From Candidatus Thioglobus pontius (GTDB lineage Bacteria > Pseudomonadota > Gammaproteobacteria > PS1 > Pseudothioglobaceae), in NCBI GenBank assembly GCA_014384345.1, contig JACNGB010000018.1, forward strand, positions 1 to 32,545: a stretch of DNA of 32,545 nucleotides. Direction: 5' to 3'. The notes under the pieces are model-generated. The model did not search any database. It had not been told where the DNA came from and saw only the letters and a list, made by a program, of their open reading frames with translations. This document shows positions 16,811-25,265 of the stretch, one piece after another. Made by a program: the position numbers and the translations under genes. The first letter of the stretch is position 1; every line of letters begins with the position of its first letter.

Positions 16811-17580
16811 CATCTTTATTACTATTAGGTGTATTTTCAGGTTTTATTGCTGGATTATTGGGCGTTGGTGGTGGACTGATTATAGTGCCGGCTTTGTTGT
16901 ATTTACTTGCTGGCAGTGTTGATCAAGCCATCTTAATGCATACAGCCGTAGGTACGGCTCTAGCGGCAATTGTATTCACTTCAATTTCTAGTGTTAGGGC
17001 GCATCAGAGCCACGGCGCTATTCATTGGCATAATTTTAAAAAACTCACGCCTACGATCTTATTAGGTGCTTTTAGTGGTGCGCTACTTACCAAACTCATG
17101 AGCTTTGATTTTATGCGTATTTTCTTTGCTTTTTTTGAATTTGGTGTGGCTATTATTATGTTTTTTGGTGTGAGTAGTTCTACCCATGTAGACCATTTAA
17201 AAACATGGGTGTGGCGTGTTACTGGCTATATTATTGGCCTGGTGTCGGCAATTGTAGGCATTGGCGGTGGCACCATGACCACGCCATTTTTAACCTACAA
17301 TAATGTTGATATTAAAAACGCCATTGCCACCTCAGCAGCGGTGGGCATGCCAATTGCTATTGCGGGTGCATTGGGTTTTATTGTAGCAGGTTGGGGCGTG
17401 GAATCTATTGACAGTGGTTTGGGCTTTATTCACACTGAAGCGCTCATTAGTATTGTGGTGATGAGTGTATTGTTTGCCCCACTTGGTGCACGAGTCGCAC
17501 ACAGTGTTGATGGCAAAAAACTCAAAAAATTCTTTGCGATATTCTTAGCTTTTTTAGGTTTAGCCGTTATCACTTTTTAG
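16798..17580 (+). CDS. TauE/SafE-type permease
   Basis: A 260-residue integral membrane protein of the TauE/SafE (DUF81) family, with about eight hydrophobic segments in two homologous halves. Each half has a family glycine motif: GLLGVGGGLIIVPALLYL (about 19-36) and AIVGIGGGTMTTPFL (about 150-164). Members export or import sulfite, sulfoacetate or related organosulfur anions; the substrate here is unknown. The only usable start is TTG 16798, inside the hydrolase gene, with GAGG (16787-16790) correctly spaced. The 13-nt overlap suggests co-translation. Confidence 0.88.
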   Translation: MAEIASLLLLGVFSGFIAGLLGVGGGLIIVPALLYLLAGSVDQAILMHTAVGTALAAIVFTSISSVRAHQSHGAIHWHNFKKLTPTILLGAFSGALLTKLMSFDFMRIFFAFFEFGVAIIMFFGVSSSTHVDHLKTWVWRVTGYIIGLVSAIVGIGGGTMTTPFLTYNNVDIKNAIATSAAVGMPIAIAGALGFIVAGWGVESIDSGLGFIHTEALISIVVMSVLFAPLGARVAHSVDGKKLKKFFAIFLAFLGLAVITF

Positions 17581-17605
17581 TATTATAGGCAAGGCCTATA
17601 ATACT
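17579..17605. terminator. 12-bp perfect hairpin between convergent genes
   Basis: AGTATTATAGGC (17579-17590) and GCCTATAATACT (17594-17605) form a perfect 12-bp stem with a 3-nt loop, overlapping the TAG stop of the permease gene. No T run follows on either strand, so it is not a textbook intrinsic terminator. Its position between convergent genes still suggests a bidirectional transcript-end or 3'-stabilising role. Confidence 0.55.
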
Positions 17606-17607
17606 AA

Positions 17608-18207
17608 TCATTCTTGCCAAGGGGGTAGTAGCTCGTGCTCTACCGCTAAATGATCTAGAATTCTAGCCACTACAAAATTAACCAAATCTTGAATAGAGGC
17701 TGGTTGCTGATAAAACGCTGGATTGGCGTCCATAATAACCACACCAAGGCGAGATAGTTTGAGCATGTTTTCTAGATGAATGGCTGAATAAGGGGTTTCT
17801 CTAGGTACGAGAATTAATTTCTTTTGCTCTTTAATCACTACATCGGCAGCGCGATGCATCAAATTATCGCCATGACCATTGGCAATGGCTGAGAGCGTGC
17901 TCATGGTGCAGGGGCATACCACCATTGCCCTTGGCGGGTTAGAGCCAGAGGCAACAGGCGCAGTCCATTGGTTTTTAGAAAAAACCTTAATTTGCCCTGT
18001 CTTAGCACCAAGATATTTTGATAAGTTTTGCTCGATTGTATTTGTATCATTGCCTAAATTTAAATCAGTTTCCATAGCGATAACGGTATTGGCCGCCGTT
18101 GAAATCATGACATAAATAAGCTCTTGGGTTTTGACTAACTCTTTAAGTAGGCTGAGTGCATAGGGCATTCCTGAGGCGCCTGTCAGAGCAATTGCAATTG
18201 GTTTCAT
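17608..18207 (-). CDS. ubiX: Flavin prenyltransferase UbiX
   Basis: UbiX makes the prenylated FMN cofactor needed by the UbiD decarboxylase in ubiquinone synthesis. The 199 residues carry the flavoprotein motifs GASG (10-13), VVCPCTMSTLSAIANG (96-111), RAADV (119-123) and VPRETPYSAIHLENML (134-149), all conserved in the family. The start shares one base with the mpl stop (TAATG), so it is the last gene of msrB-mpl-ubiX. No ubiD is in this window. Confidence 0.95.
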   Translation of the reverse strand: MKPIAIALTGASGMPYALSLLKELVKTQELIYVMISTAANTVIAMETDLNLGNDTNTIEQNLSKYLGAKTGQIKVFSKNQWTAPVASGSNPPRAMVVCPCTMSTLSAIANGHGDNLMHRAADVVIKEQKKLILVPRETPYSAIHLENMLKLSRLGVVIMDANPAFYQQPASIQDLVNFVVARILDHLAVEHELLPPWQE

Positions 18208-19520
18208 TAGGATTTTCCAGTGTGTAAATGAGTGATTAATTTTTCAAAAATATTGTCAAATCCACCGTTTGACATAACCACAAAGTGGCCTTGATTGATG
18301 TTGGTCAACTGTTTAATAATATCATCAACAGAATCGAATAGGTAATTGCCGTCAAATAATGTATTGATATTCCAAGAATTAGATTCAGGCTTAAGAATTA
18401 ATAATTGATCAGCCACTTCTAGTGCGTCAACCAAACTTTGTTGGTGAACACCGGATTTCATGGTGTTGGATCGAAGCTCCAAAATGGCGATAATTTTCTC
18501 ATTACCCACTTTGGCACGTAAGCCTTGTAATGTGGTGCGAATGGCTGTTGGATGATGAGCAAAGTCATCATATAGGGTGATGCCATTTGCTTGATGTTTG
18601 ACCTCTAAACGACGCTTCACTCCTTTGAATTTTTCTAGCGCCTCACAGGCAATGCCAAGCGGCATGCCGGCGTGGTGCGCTGCATAAGCTGCATGGATGC
18701 CGTTTTGCATGTTATGCTCGCCAAGTAGGTGCCAATTAACTCTCAAACCTTCCACACTAAAGCTTGTACCTGTTTTGGTGGTGATTAGTTGCTGAGCAGG
18801 CAAGGCCTGCTCAGATGACCATAGTCCTTGATTGAGTACCTCGTTAATTGTTTGGGTATTATCTGGATGAATGATCAACCCTTCTTTTGGTACAGTTCGA
18901 ATTAGATGATGGAATTGTTTTTGAATATCTTTAATGGAATCGAAAATGTCAGCATGATCAAATTCAAGGTTGTTAATCACCAGTGTTCTTGGATGATAAT
19001 GAACAAACTTTGAGCGCTTGTCAAAAAAGGCAGTGTCATATTCGTCTGCCTCAATCACGAAAAAATTTGAATCCGTCAAGCGTGATGAGACGCCAAAATC
19101 TTCTACCACACCACCAATTAAAAAACTAGGGTTGTAGCCAGCGTAGTCTAGGATCCAGGCGAGCATGCTGGCTGTCGTTGTTTTGCCGTGTGTGCCAGAT
19201 ACAGCCAACACCCATTTATTACGCAGTACATTTTCACTCAGCCACTGTGCACCTGAGGTGTAGGCGTATTGTTTGCTAAGGATCTCTTCAACACATTCGT
19301 TGCCACGCGATAGGGCATTGCCAACAATAAAGACATCAGCTTTTGGCATGTCCAGCATTTTGTAGCCATGAGTATAGGTAATGCCTTGCTCATCGAGCTG
19401 AGTGCTCATTGGTGGATATACGCCTTGATCTTGACCGGTGACGGTGTGACCGAGTTGTTTAGCGATTAGTGCCAGTGAACCCATGAATGTGCCAGCAATG
19501 CCGAGAATATGAATATGCAT
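18207..19520 (-). CDS. mpl: Murein peptide ligase Mpl
   Basis: Mpl is the UDP-N-acetylmuramate:L-alanyl-gamma-D-glutamyl-meso-diaminopimelate ligase of the Mur ligase family; it reattaches recycled murein tripeptide to UDP-MurNAc. The 437 residues start [20 protein letters not shown] and have the ATP-binding loop SGTHGKTTTASML (108-120). The central region includes FFVIEADEYDTAFFDKRSKF, and EHNMQNGIHAAYAAHHAG and YDDFAHHPTAIR follow. These features separate Mpl from MurC. It overlaps msrB and ubiX by one base each. Confidence 0.95.
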   Translation of the reverse strand: MHIHILGIAGTFMGSLALIAKQLGHTVTGQDQGVYPPMSTQLDEQGITYTHGYKMLDMPKADVFIVGNALSRGNECVEEILSKQYAYTSGAQWLSENVLRNKWVLAVSGTHGKTTTASMLAWILDYAGYNPSFLIGGVVEDFGVSSRLTDSNFFVIEADEYDTAFFDKRSKFVHYHPRTLVINNLEFDHADIFDSIKDIQKQFHHLIRTVPKEGLIIHPDNTQTINEVLNQGLWSSEQALPAQQLITTKTGTSFSVEGLRVNWHLLGEHNMQNGIHAAYAAHHAGMPLGIACEALEKFKGVKRRLEVKHQANGITLYDDFAHHPTAIRTTLQGLRAKVGNEKIIAILELRSNTMKSGVHQQSLVDALEVADQLLILKPESNSWNINTLFDGNYLFDSVDDIIKQLTNINQGHFVVMSNGGFDNIFEKLITHLHTGKS

Positions 19521-19915
19521 TATTTGGTCTGAAAGTTAAGTGAAGCGGAGTTAATACAATAGCGTTGCCCAGTTGGCTCAGGGCCATCAGCAAATACATG
19601 GCCAAGATGGGCGTCGCAGTTTTTACAGCGAACCTCTACACGGGTCATACCGTGGTTATTGTCCTTAATCAAAAATACACTATCGGCATTAGCAATATCA
19701 TAGAAACTGGGCCATCCCGTGCCAGAGTCAAACTTGGTATCAGATGAAAACAGCACTTGACCACAACAAACACACGTGTAGTTGCCATCTTCATGATGAT
19801 TAACATACTCGCCAGTAAAGGGCGTCTCTGTACCACACTCTTGTGTTACTCGAAACTGTTCGGGCGTTAAACTATCTAAATCCATTAGGGTATTATATTT
19901 GTATTTAGTCAGCAT
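19520..19915 (-). CDS. msrB: Peptide-methionine (R)-S-oxide reductase MsrB
   Basis: MsrB repairs methionine-R-sulfoxide in oxidised proteins. From ATG 19915 the protein has 131 residues. Zinc ligands are Cys48 and Cys51 (YTCVCCG) and Cys97 and Cys100 ([13 protein letters not shown]); the catalytic cysteine is Cys120 in [11 protein letters not shown]. The usual resolving cysteine of the DSGCGWPSF motif is Thr66 here, so another cysteine or direct thioredoxin reduction is implied. The start is uncertain: Met 19885 is an alternative, and neither has a clear ribosome-binding site. The much longer upstream reading overlaps cca and has no homology. First gene of msrB-mpl-ubiX. Confidence 0.92.
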   Translation of the reverse strand: MLTKYKYNTLMDLDSLTPEQFRVTQECGTETPFTGEYVNHHEDGNYTCVCCGQVLFSSDTKFDSGTGWPSFYDIANADSVFLIKDNNHGMTRVEVRCKNCDAHLGHVFADGPEPTGQRYCINSASLNFQTK

Positions 19916-19923
19916 TTGAGATA

Positions 19924-21009
19924 ATGAAAGTTTATTTGGTTGGCGGTGCAGTGCGCGATCGCTTGTTAGGGCTTGCAAATGACAACACCGAAAGAGATTG
20001 GGTGGTGGTTGGTTCATCACCTGATGAAATGTTGGATCTTGGGTATCGTCAAGTGGGTAAGGAGTTTCCGGTATTTTTACACCCCGGCACGCAAGAAGAA
20101 TATGCGTTGGCCAGACTCGAGCGAAAAGTTGGCAAGGGCTATAAAGGCTTTGAATTTGATACGTCAATGTCGGTCACTTTGGAGCAGGATCTATCGCGTC
20201 GCGACCTCACTATAAATGCCATGGCTGAAAAAGATGGTGAATTAATCGACCCGTTTAATGGTCAGGATGATTTAAATAATGGCTTGTTAAGGCATGTATC
20301 TGATGCCTTTAGTGAAGATCCGGTGCGTGTACTGCGTGTGGCTCGTTTTGCTGCACGTTTTAAACCATTTGGCTTTAAAGTGGCACATGCGACACATCGC
20401 TTAATGAAGGATATGGTTGCATCAGGTGAAGTGGATGCGCTCACCCCTGAGCGCGTTTTTAAAGAGTTGGAAAAGTCACTCTCTTATAAAACACCCTCGG
20501 CCTTTTTCAAGATGTTAGCTGCCTGTGGCGCTTATGAGCGTATCTTTTCGCCACTGAGTGTTGGTCAATCTATTAAGCATGTTAATCAGTTTGATTTTTT
20601 AGACCACGTTGATACTGATCAACCACACCTTAAATTTTGTCTTTGGTTGATTGCTGAAAATTTAGATAACATTACTCAGGTTTGTCAGCAGCTTAAGGCG
20701 CCAAAACAATATGAGCAGCTGGCTAAGTTGAGTGCGCAATTTTATCAATTTGTACAATTATTCAAACAGCAAACGGTCGAGGCGATTAATGATTTTTTTA
20801 TCAAGACAGATGCAATCAGGCGCCAAGATCGGTTTGAAGAATTACTGCGAGTTTTTCAGTTGTTAGCTGTTGATGTTAATCCAATTGCAGCACTTAGAAA
20901 ACAATTGGCATCGATAGATATTGCTTCATTGGATAAAACTAATATTGCTCAGGCAATCGCCCAAGAAAGGCAATCTATCATTGCTTTATTTTTGCACACG
21001 ACAGAGTAA
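19924..21009 (+). CDS. cca: CCA tRNA nucleotidyltransferase, short form
   Basis: Adds CCA to tRNA 3' ends. The 361 residues align well with the N-terminal part of E. coli Cca: [16 protein letters not shown] with [22 protein letters not shown] with the DxD-type pair, [13 protein letters not shown], and [17 protein letters not shown]. coli Cca has 412 residues and a C-terminal HD phosphohydrolase domain; here that region is about 50 residues shorter and no HD dipeptide or matching histidines are visible. It starts 8 bp from the msrB start on the other strand and its last 24 bp overlap the end of the addB-like gene. Confidence 0.93.
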   Translation: MKVYLVGGAVRDRLLGLANDNTERDWVVVGSSPDEMLDLGYRQVGKEFPVFLHPGTQEEYALARLERKVGKGYKGFEFDTSMSVTLEQDLSRRDLTINAMAEKDGELIDPFNGQDDLNNGLLRHVSDAFSEDPVRVLRVARFAARFKPFGFKVAHATHRLMKDMVASGEVDALTPERVFKELEKSLSYKTPSAFFKMLAACGAYERIFSPLSVGQSIKHVNQFDFLDHVDTDQPHLKFCLWLIAENLDNITQVCQQLKAPKQYEQLAKLSAQFYQFVQLFKQQTVEAINDFFIKTDAIRRQDRFEELLRVFQLLAVDVNPIAALRKQLASIDIASLDKTNIAQAIAQERQSIIALFLHTTE

Positions 21010-23457
21010 ATCAAACTCGCAATAATCGCAGGCTGCTTTATTAGGACTGACCTGTGCCTGACCTGATTGAAAATCTTGACTGGCTTGATTGAGTTGATTT
21101 TTCCAGGTGGCTAATTGATCATCCCAATCTTGGCACTTGCCTTTGCGAGTAGATTGTTTAAGCAGTGAATCTGGATCTTTTGATAAACCTTTAAAGCTTA
21201 CACAACTTGAGGTTAATTCGATAAACGCAGCGCCTTGAGTGTTATTGGTAACGCTATAAATAGGAAGCTGTGGTTCGTCAATTTGCTCTGAACACCATTT
21301 AGCTGTAGAAGTGGATCCAGTTTTATAGTCAAACACAATCTGGTCGCCATTATTCATCTCGTCCAGCCGGTCTAATCGTGTGTTGAAGTTAAGTCCGGCA
21401 ATATCTACGCTCACGCTACGCTCGGTAGCTAGTACACGGAAATCTTCTCTAAGCTTGTCGGTTTCAATAAATTTAGCCAATAATTGCTCTACACGGGTTT
21501 TCTCAATGGTTTTAAAGCCAGATTCCGTGTGACGTTTAAGTGCTGCATAAACTTTGCGACTAATCAATGAGTTAAGCTCAGATGAGCTGAGTGCTAGTAA
21601 AGCCTCCTTGGTGTTTATTTCTTCATAAATATACTGTAGCGCATGATGAATAACATTGCCTTGTTCGCGTCGATCTAGGCCAATATGTGGCTCATCAACT
21701 GATTCGATTTTTAGTCGATGTGCAAACCCTTTGAAGGCGCACGCCATTTGATCTTTTAAAAGTGAAACGCCAGATTTGATGTGCTTATCTAAAAACTCTG
21801 GCGCACTGTGATTATCAACAGACTCAAGGTTGATCGCCTCTATGTTGAACGGTTCTTGTGGCTTGTGCTTATAAAAATCATTTAACAAAGGAGAAGGCAG
21901 CTGCTCTGATTCGTCGTGTGATTTTGCATAAGAAAAAATGACGTGGTCAGATAATGCACTCAAGTTGGCAAATGTATTCTGCGCATCTGTTTGGATTAAT
22001 TCATAGCTGCTATGAGGAATTTGATATTCAGCGGCGATTGCACCACTAATAAAGCGTGGCGAATTAAGTTTAGCCGGTAAAAATCCTTGTGTCATACCCA
22101 TCACCCAGGCTTTGTCAAAACGCAACCCTTCAGCTTCCAAGGAGCCAATAATTTGAATATTTGATTGACTAGATTGAGCTTGGAAGACGACCTGACTGGT
22201 TATTTCTTTAAGTGTTTGTAGTGCCATAACAGTACTACACTTTTCTTGATGCAGGGATAATTGATTCAGTATTAGCGAACTATCTAAGTATTTTTGCAAT
22301 AATTGATACTCGCCACTGCTTAAGTTTCGATCAGTGGCAAATCCCCAATGCTCAAGCGTTGCATTAAAACTTGTTAAATGTTGATCTAGGGTTTGTGTGT
22401 TAGTTTGATGCGTTATTTGGCTGAGTATTTCTGACAATACTGGGCACTGTGTTAGTGCGTCTACTAGCTGCTCTAAAGAAAAATGCTCAAGTGCTAAAGC
22501 ATTAGTTTGGTTGGCTAATAAGTGTCTAGCACTGCGTTCTGACTGATGACCTTTGACATAGATGCTGCTAACCGCTTGAGTAAATAAAGATGATTCAATG
22601 CGATCCTTTTTAAGCTGCTCAGATAGAGTGAGTAGGTTAAGTAAATCTTGGATTAATGCATACTGAGACAAGGGCAAGCCTAATGACATATTGTAGGATT
22701 TTTGCCCTGTCTCAGTGAGCAAGTCGTCAAAAACCTGATCAAATGTTGAGGTTAATTGATGCTGTAATTCACTTAATTGTGGACAAACAATGGCAATAGA
22801 TTTGTGCGGATAATCTTGTTGTTGTTGCTTGGCCCAGTTGGCTGCCGAGACTATTTCATCCAAAGTATTATTAAAGCAGTATTGCTCGGTTGATTGAGTT
22901 TGTCGCGCCTGAAGTGTTTGATAGTTAAGCGCTTTAAAAACCTTATCTTGCAAGGGTGTGAGTGTTTTAAAGCCGTAAACAAAAAGAGATTGTGTTAATT
23001 CGTCATCGGCCAATATTAAGCTGGCCAAATCGTTCGTATCGATTACATTTAGTGTTTTTTTATGTTTCTGATAATGCGATATCCATTGAGCGAACACTTC
23101 ACTAGCTTGAATTTTTGATTGCTTTAATAGGTTTAATGGGATTTGATGATTGATGCAATAATCATAATTTTTATTCACTTCATCGATTAGCTGTGTGTGA
23201 CTGAGCTGACCATAAGCTTCAAGCGATGATTTGATTAGGTGGCGTTGTTCAATCGTATTAATCAACCGGGCATGGTTGTGCAACTGGCGACTCTTCCAAT
23301 AATGATTAAGATATTGAACCCAAGAAAATATTTTAGGTAATTGAGCTTGTGGATTTTGTTGACTAAAGCTTTTTTTGAAGGCCAGTACTTGGCGATTATT
23401 AGCAACAACAATCGTGTCGGTTGCTACAAGATGGCCTAGATCAACATTTAACTGCAT
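20986..23457 (-). CDS. AddB/RecB-like PD-(D/E)XK nuclease, predicted DNA repair protein
   Basis: An 823-residue protein resembling the 'probable DNA repair protein' branch of AddB-like proteins. The C-terminal nuclease is recognisable: a GNVIHHALQYI motif (His604/605), RLDRLDE (Asp696, Asp699), and VFDYKTG (Asp710, Lys712). Four cysteines placed as in AddB Fe-S nucleases are Cys573 (ACAFKGF), Cys810, Cys813 and Cys819 ([10 protein letters not shown]). No Walker A motif is seen in the N-terminal part, which looks like an inactivated helicase domain. Its ATG abuts the engB stop. No AddA/UvrD-type helicase partner is in the window. Confidence 0.8.
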   Translation of the reverse strand: MQLNVDLGHLVATDTIVVANNRQVLAFKKSFSQQNPQAQLPKIFSWVQYLNHYWKSRQLHNHARLINTIEQRHLIKSSLEAYGQLSHTQLIDEVNKNYDYCINHQIPLNLLKQSKIQASEVFAQWISHYQKHKKTLNVIDTNDLASLILADDELTQSLFVYGFKTLTPLQDKVFKALNYQTLQARQTQSTEQYCFNNTLDEIVSAANWAKQQQQDYPHKSIAIVCPQLSELQHQLTSTFDQVFDDLLTETGQKSYNMSLGLPLSQYALIQDLLNLLTLSEQLKKDRIESSLFTQAVSSIYVKGHQSERSARHLLANQTNALALEHFSLEQLVDALTQCPVLSEILSQITHQTNTQTLDQHLTSFNATLEHWGFATDRNLSSGEYQLLQKYLDSSLILNQLSLHQEKCSTVMALQTLKEITSQVVFQAQSSQSNIQIIGSLEAEGLRFDKAWVMGMTQGFLPAKLNSPRFISGAIAAEYQIPHSSYELIQTDAQNTFANLSALSDHVIFSYAKSHDESEQLPSPLLNDFYKHKPQEPFNIEAINLESVDNHSAPEFLDKHIKSGVSLLKDQMACAFKGFAHRLKIESVDEPHIGLDRREQGNVIHHALQYIYEEINTKEALLALSSSELNSLISRKVYAALKRHTESGFKTIEKTRVEQLLAKFIETDKLREDFRVLATERSVSVDIAGLNFNTRLDRLDEMNNGDQIVFDYKTGSTSTAKWCSEQIDEPQLPIYSVTNNTQGAAFIELTSSCVSFKGLSKDPDSLLKQSTRKGKCQDWDDQLATWKNQLNQASQDFQSGQAQVSPNKAACDYCEFDLLCRVQK

Positions 23458-24057
23458 TTACTCTATATAGCCAAAAAAAGTATCAAGACGAGACCATAAT
23501 GTATCCAGGCCTTGTTTTTTTAAACTGGAAAATAACTGTACATCAACATAAGGATGGTTTTTTATTTCTTTTTTAACCAGTTGGTAAGCATTGGCAGCAG
23601 CGCCTTTTTTAAGTTTATCTGCTTTAGTGAGGAGAATTTGCGTCGGGAGATTGATACTAACGCACCAATCTAGCATCATTTTGTCGAAAGGTTTAAGTGG
23701 GTGGCGCACATCCATCACCAATACTGCGCCTCGTAAGCAATCACGTTTTTCAAAATATTCGCTCATATCTTGATGCCATTGCTTTTTGATGTGCTCAGGC
23801 ACCTTGGCGTAACCGTAACCTGGCAGATCAACCAGGCGCCTATCTTTGTCTAACTCAAAGAAAACTAAATGCTGTGTGCGCCCCGGTGTTCGTGATACTT
23901 TGGCTAGCTTATTTTGCATGGTTAATGTATTAATCGAGCTAGATTTACCCGCATTGGATCTTCCGGCAAAGATAACTTCGAAACCTTCATCGGCAGGTGC
24001 GCCTTTGATTGACGGGCAAGAAAGTAAAAATTTGGCTTGATGGTAGTGTTTGCACAT
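23458..24057 (-). CDS. engB: Ribosome biogenesis GTP-binding protein EngB (YihA/YsxC)
   Basis: A 199-residue TRAFAC GTPase needed for late 50S assembly. The G1 loop is GRSNAGKSS (32-40), switch I TPGRTQ (57-62), G3 DLPGYGYAK (77-85), and G4 TKAD (144-147). Length and motif spacing match EngB. The stop is directly followed by the ATG of the addB-like gene, so the two form one transcript. It diverges from the cytochrome gene across 81 bp. Confidence 0.95.
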   Translation of the reverse strand: MCKHYHQAKFLLSCPSIKGAPADEGFEVIFAGRSNAGKSSSINTLTMQNKLAKVSRTPGRTQHLVFFELDKDRRLVDLPGYGYAKVPEHIKKQWHQDMSEYFEKRDCLRGAVLVMDVRHPLKPFDKMMLDWCVSINLPTQILLTKADKLKKGAAANAYQLVKKEIKNHPYVDVQLFSSLKKQGLDTLWSRLDTFFGYIE

Positions 24058-24071
24058 TGAGTAAAACTATG

Positions 24072-24077
24072 TATAAT
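24072..24077 (+). promoter_or_regulatory. -10 element upstream of the cytochrome c gene
   Basis: TATAAT at 24072-24077, 61 bp before ATG 24139. A partial -35 (TTTGCA at 24049-24054, 17-bp spacer) lies inside the 5' end of engB on the other strand. This divergent 81-bp gap should also hold the engB promoter, for which no clear match is seen. Confidence 0.45.
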
Positions 24078-24138
24078 CAAAAAAAGTGGTGTTTGAGCTA
24101 TATGCCATTTTATATTATTAAAAAATAAGGAGAGAGTA

Positions 24139-24420
24139 ATGAAGAAGGTTTTATTAGTAGCTGCAGCTACATTAGCAATGGGTTCTGTTCATGCAAATCC
24201 ATTTGACGCATTAGGTTGTTCTGGTTGTCATGGTGTAGGCGGTAAATCAGCAATCCCAACTTACCCATCATTGGCTAAGTCGGCGCGTCCAGATCTTGAC
24301 GTTGTTAAAGCGCTTAAAGATTTCCAATCTGGTGCACGTAAAGATGCTACTATGAGTGCTATGGCGCCATTAGCAGCAGGCCAAGAACAAGCGATTGCTG
24401 ACTACTTAGCAGGTCAGTAG
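24139..24420 (+). CDS. Small mono-haem c-type cytochrome
   Basis: A 93-residue periplasmic cytochrome. The signal peptide (KKVLLVAAATLAMGSVHA, residues 2-19) is followed by the haem site CSGCH (Cys27, Cys30, His31). Met75 in MSAMAPLAAG is the probable sixth ligand, and the end EQAIADYLAGQ is the usual C-terminal helix. It resembles one half of cytochrome c4 and the class I cytochromes found with it. Strong ribosome-binding site GGAGAG. Its partner is unknown; the cytochrome c4 gene lies 90 bp downstream after its own terminator. Confidence 0.9.
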   Translation: MKKVLLVAAATLAMGSVHANPFDALGCSGCHGVGGKSAIPTYPSLAKSARPDLDVVKALKDFQSGARKDATMSAMAPLAAGQEQAIADYLAGQ

Positions 24421-24426
24421 ATTACT

Positions 24427-24444
24427 TGCGCCACTTGGCGCATT
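24427..24444 (+). terminator. Small hairpin after the cytochrome c gene
   Basis: TGCGCC (24427-24432) pairs with GGCGCA (24437-24442) over a 4-nt loop, with only a short T stretch. It comes just before a much stronger terminator and may act with it. Confidence 0.4.
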
Positions 24445-24453
24445 TCATCATTT

Positions 24454-24494
24454 AAATAAGCCGATATTAGCGTATAATATCGGCTTATTTTTTT
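24454..24494 (+). terminator. Strong rho-independent terminator
   Basis: AAATAAGCCGATATT (24454-24468) and AATATCGGCTTATTT (24476-24490) form a perfect 15-bp stem, followed by four more T. It isolates the mono-haem cytochrome from the c4 gene. The loop and 3' arm contain TATAAT (24473-24478), which could serve as the -10 of the c4 gene 38 bp before its start, although no -35 is evident. Confidence 0.92.
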
Positions 24495-24510
24495 GCAAAA
24501 AAGGACACAC

Positions 24511-25152
24511 ATGAACAAACTAGCATTTATTTTTAGCGCAGCATTGGCTCTTATTTCAGTTAATACGTTCGCTGCAGGTGATGCAGCCAAAGGTAAGGCT
24601 AAGTCTGTTACTTGTACAGCATGTCATGGTGCTAATGGCAATTCAATGGTGCCAAATTTTCCTAAAATTGCTGGCCAGGGTGAAGGCTATATTTTTAAAC
24701 AATTGAAAGACTTTAAATCAGGTGATCGTAAAGATGGCATGATGGCTGGAATTGTTGCACCACTATCAACAGATGATATGGCTAATTTGGCGGCTCACTT
24801 CTCTAAACAAAGTATTGCGCAAGGTGTTGCCAATAAAACAGCAAACATCGCCTTAGGTGAGCGACTATACCGTGGTGGTGATAAAACAAGAGGCATTACT
24901 GCTTGTATCGCTTGTCATGGCCCTAAGGGTGCAGGCATCCCATCAGCAGGATTTCCAGCATTGGCTTCTCAACATGCAGCCTATACAGCAAAGCAGTTGA
25001 AAGATTTTCGTCAAGTATCAATTAATGCACAAACAGAATCTAATACGCCAGCTAGAACGAATGATCAGTTAAAGATGATGACTGCATTTACTAAAGATTT
25101 AAATAATGCAGAGATTGAAGCGTTAGCACAATACGTTGCTGGTTTGCATTAA
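24511..25152 (+). CDS. Di-haem cytochrome c4
   Basis: A 213-residue periplasmic electron carrier of the cytochrome c4 family, which usually delivers electrons to terminal oxidases. A signal peptide (about 1-22, ending FAAG) precedes two homologous class I domains with haem sites CTACH (Cys35, Cys38, His39) and CIACH (Cys132, Cys135, His136). Each domain has a KQLKDF motif (64-69 and 161-166) as in other c4 proteins. Met78 and Met190 are candidate axial ligands. ATG 24511 is chosen because AAAGGAC precedes it; the in-frame ATG at 24493 lies in the terminator tail. Confidence 0.93.
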   Translation: MNKLAFIFSAALALISVNTFAAGDAAKGKAKSVTCTACHGANGNSMVPNFPKIAGQGEGYIFKQLKDFKSGDRKDGMMAGIVAPLSTDDMANLAAHFSKQSIAQGVANKTANIALGERLYRGGDKTRGITACIACHGPKGAGIPSAGFPALASQHAAYTAKQLKDFRQVSINAQTESNTPARTNDQLKMMTAFTKDLNNAEIEALAQYVAGLH

Positions 25153-25177
25153 GTCAAAGTTTTTAAAGTAAGCTTAC

Positions 25178-25204
25178 AAAAAGGCAGTATTTACTGCCTT
25201 TTTT
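25178..25204 (+). terminator. Rho-independent terminator after cytochrome c4
   Basis: AAAAAGGCAGTA (25178-25189) pairs with TACTGCCTTTTT (25192-25203), leaving a very short loop, with a T run to 25204. Confidence 0.88.
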
Positions 25205-25222
25205 ATTGCCTTGAATTTTAGG

Positions 25223-25228
25223 TATAAT
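25223..25228 (+). promoter_or_regulatory. -10 element upstream of tig
   Basis: TATAAT at 25223-25228, 37 bp before the tig start. No good -35 at standard spacing; the region upstream is a T-rich terminator tail. It is the only apparent promoter for the tig-clpP-clpX-hflX-lon run. Confidence 0.45.
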
Positions 25229-25265
25229 TGTCTGTTTTTATAAGCAAGAGACGGATTTAACACAC

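Noticed and set aside
19916-20167. 84-residue N-terminal extension of MsrB on the minus strand
   Set aside because: It is antisense to the conserved cca coding region and shows no resemblance to MsrB proteins.
24493-24510. ATG-like extension of cytochrome c4 to 24493
   Set aside because: It lies in the T tail of the terminator and has no ribosome-binding site; 24511 has AAAGGAC and starts the signal peptide.
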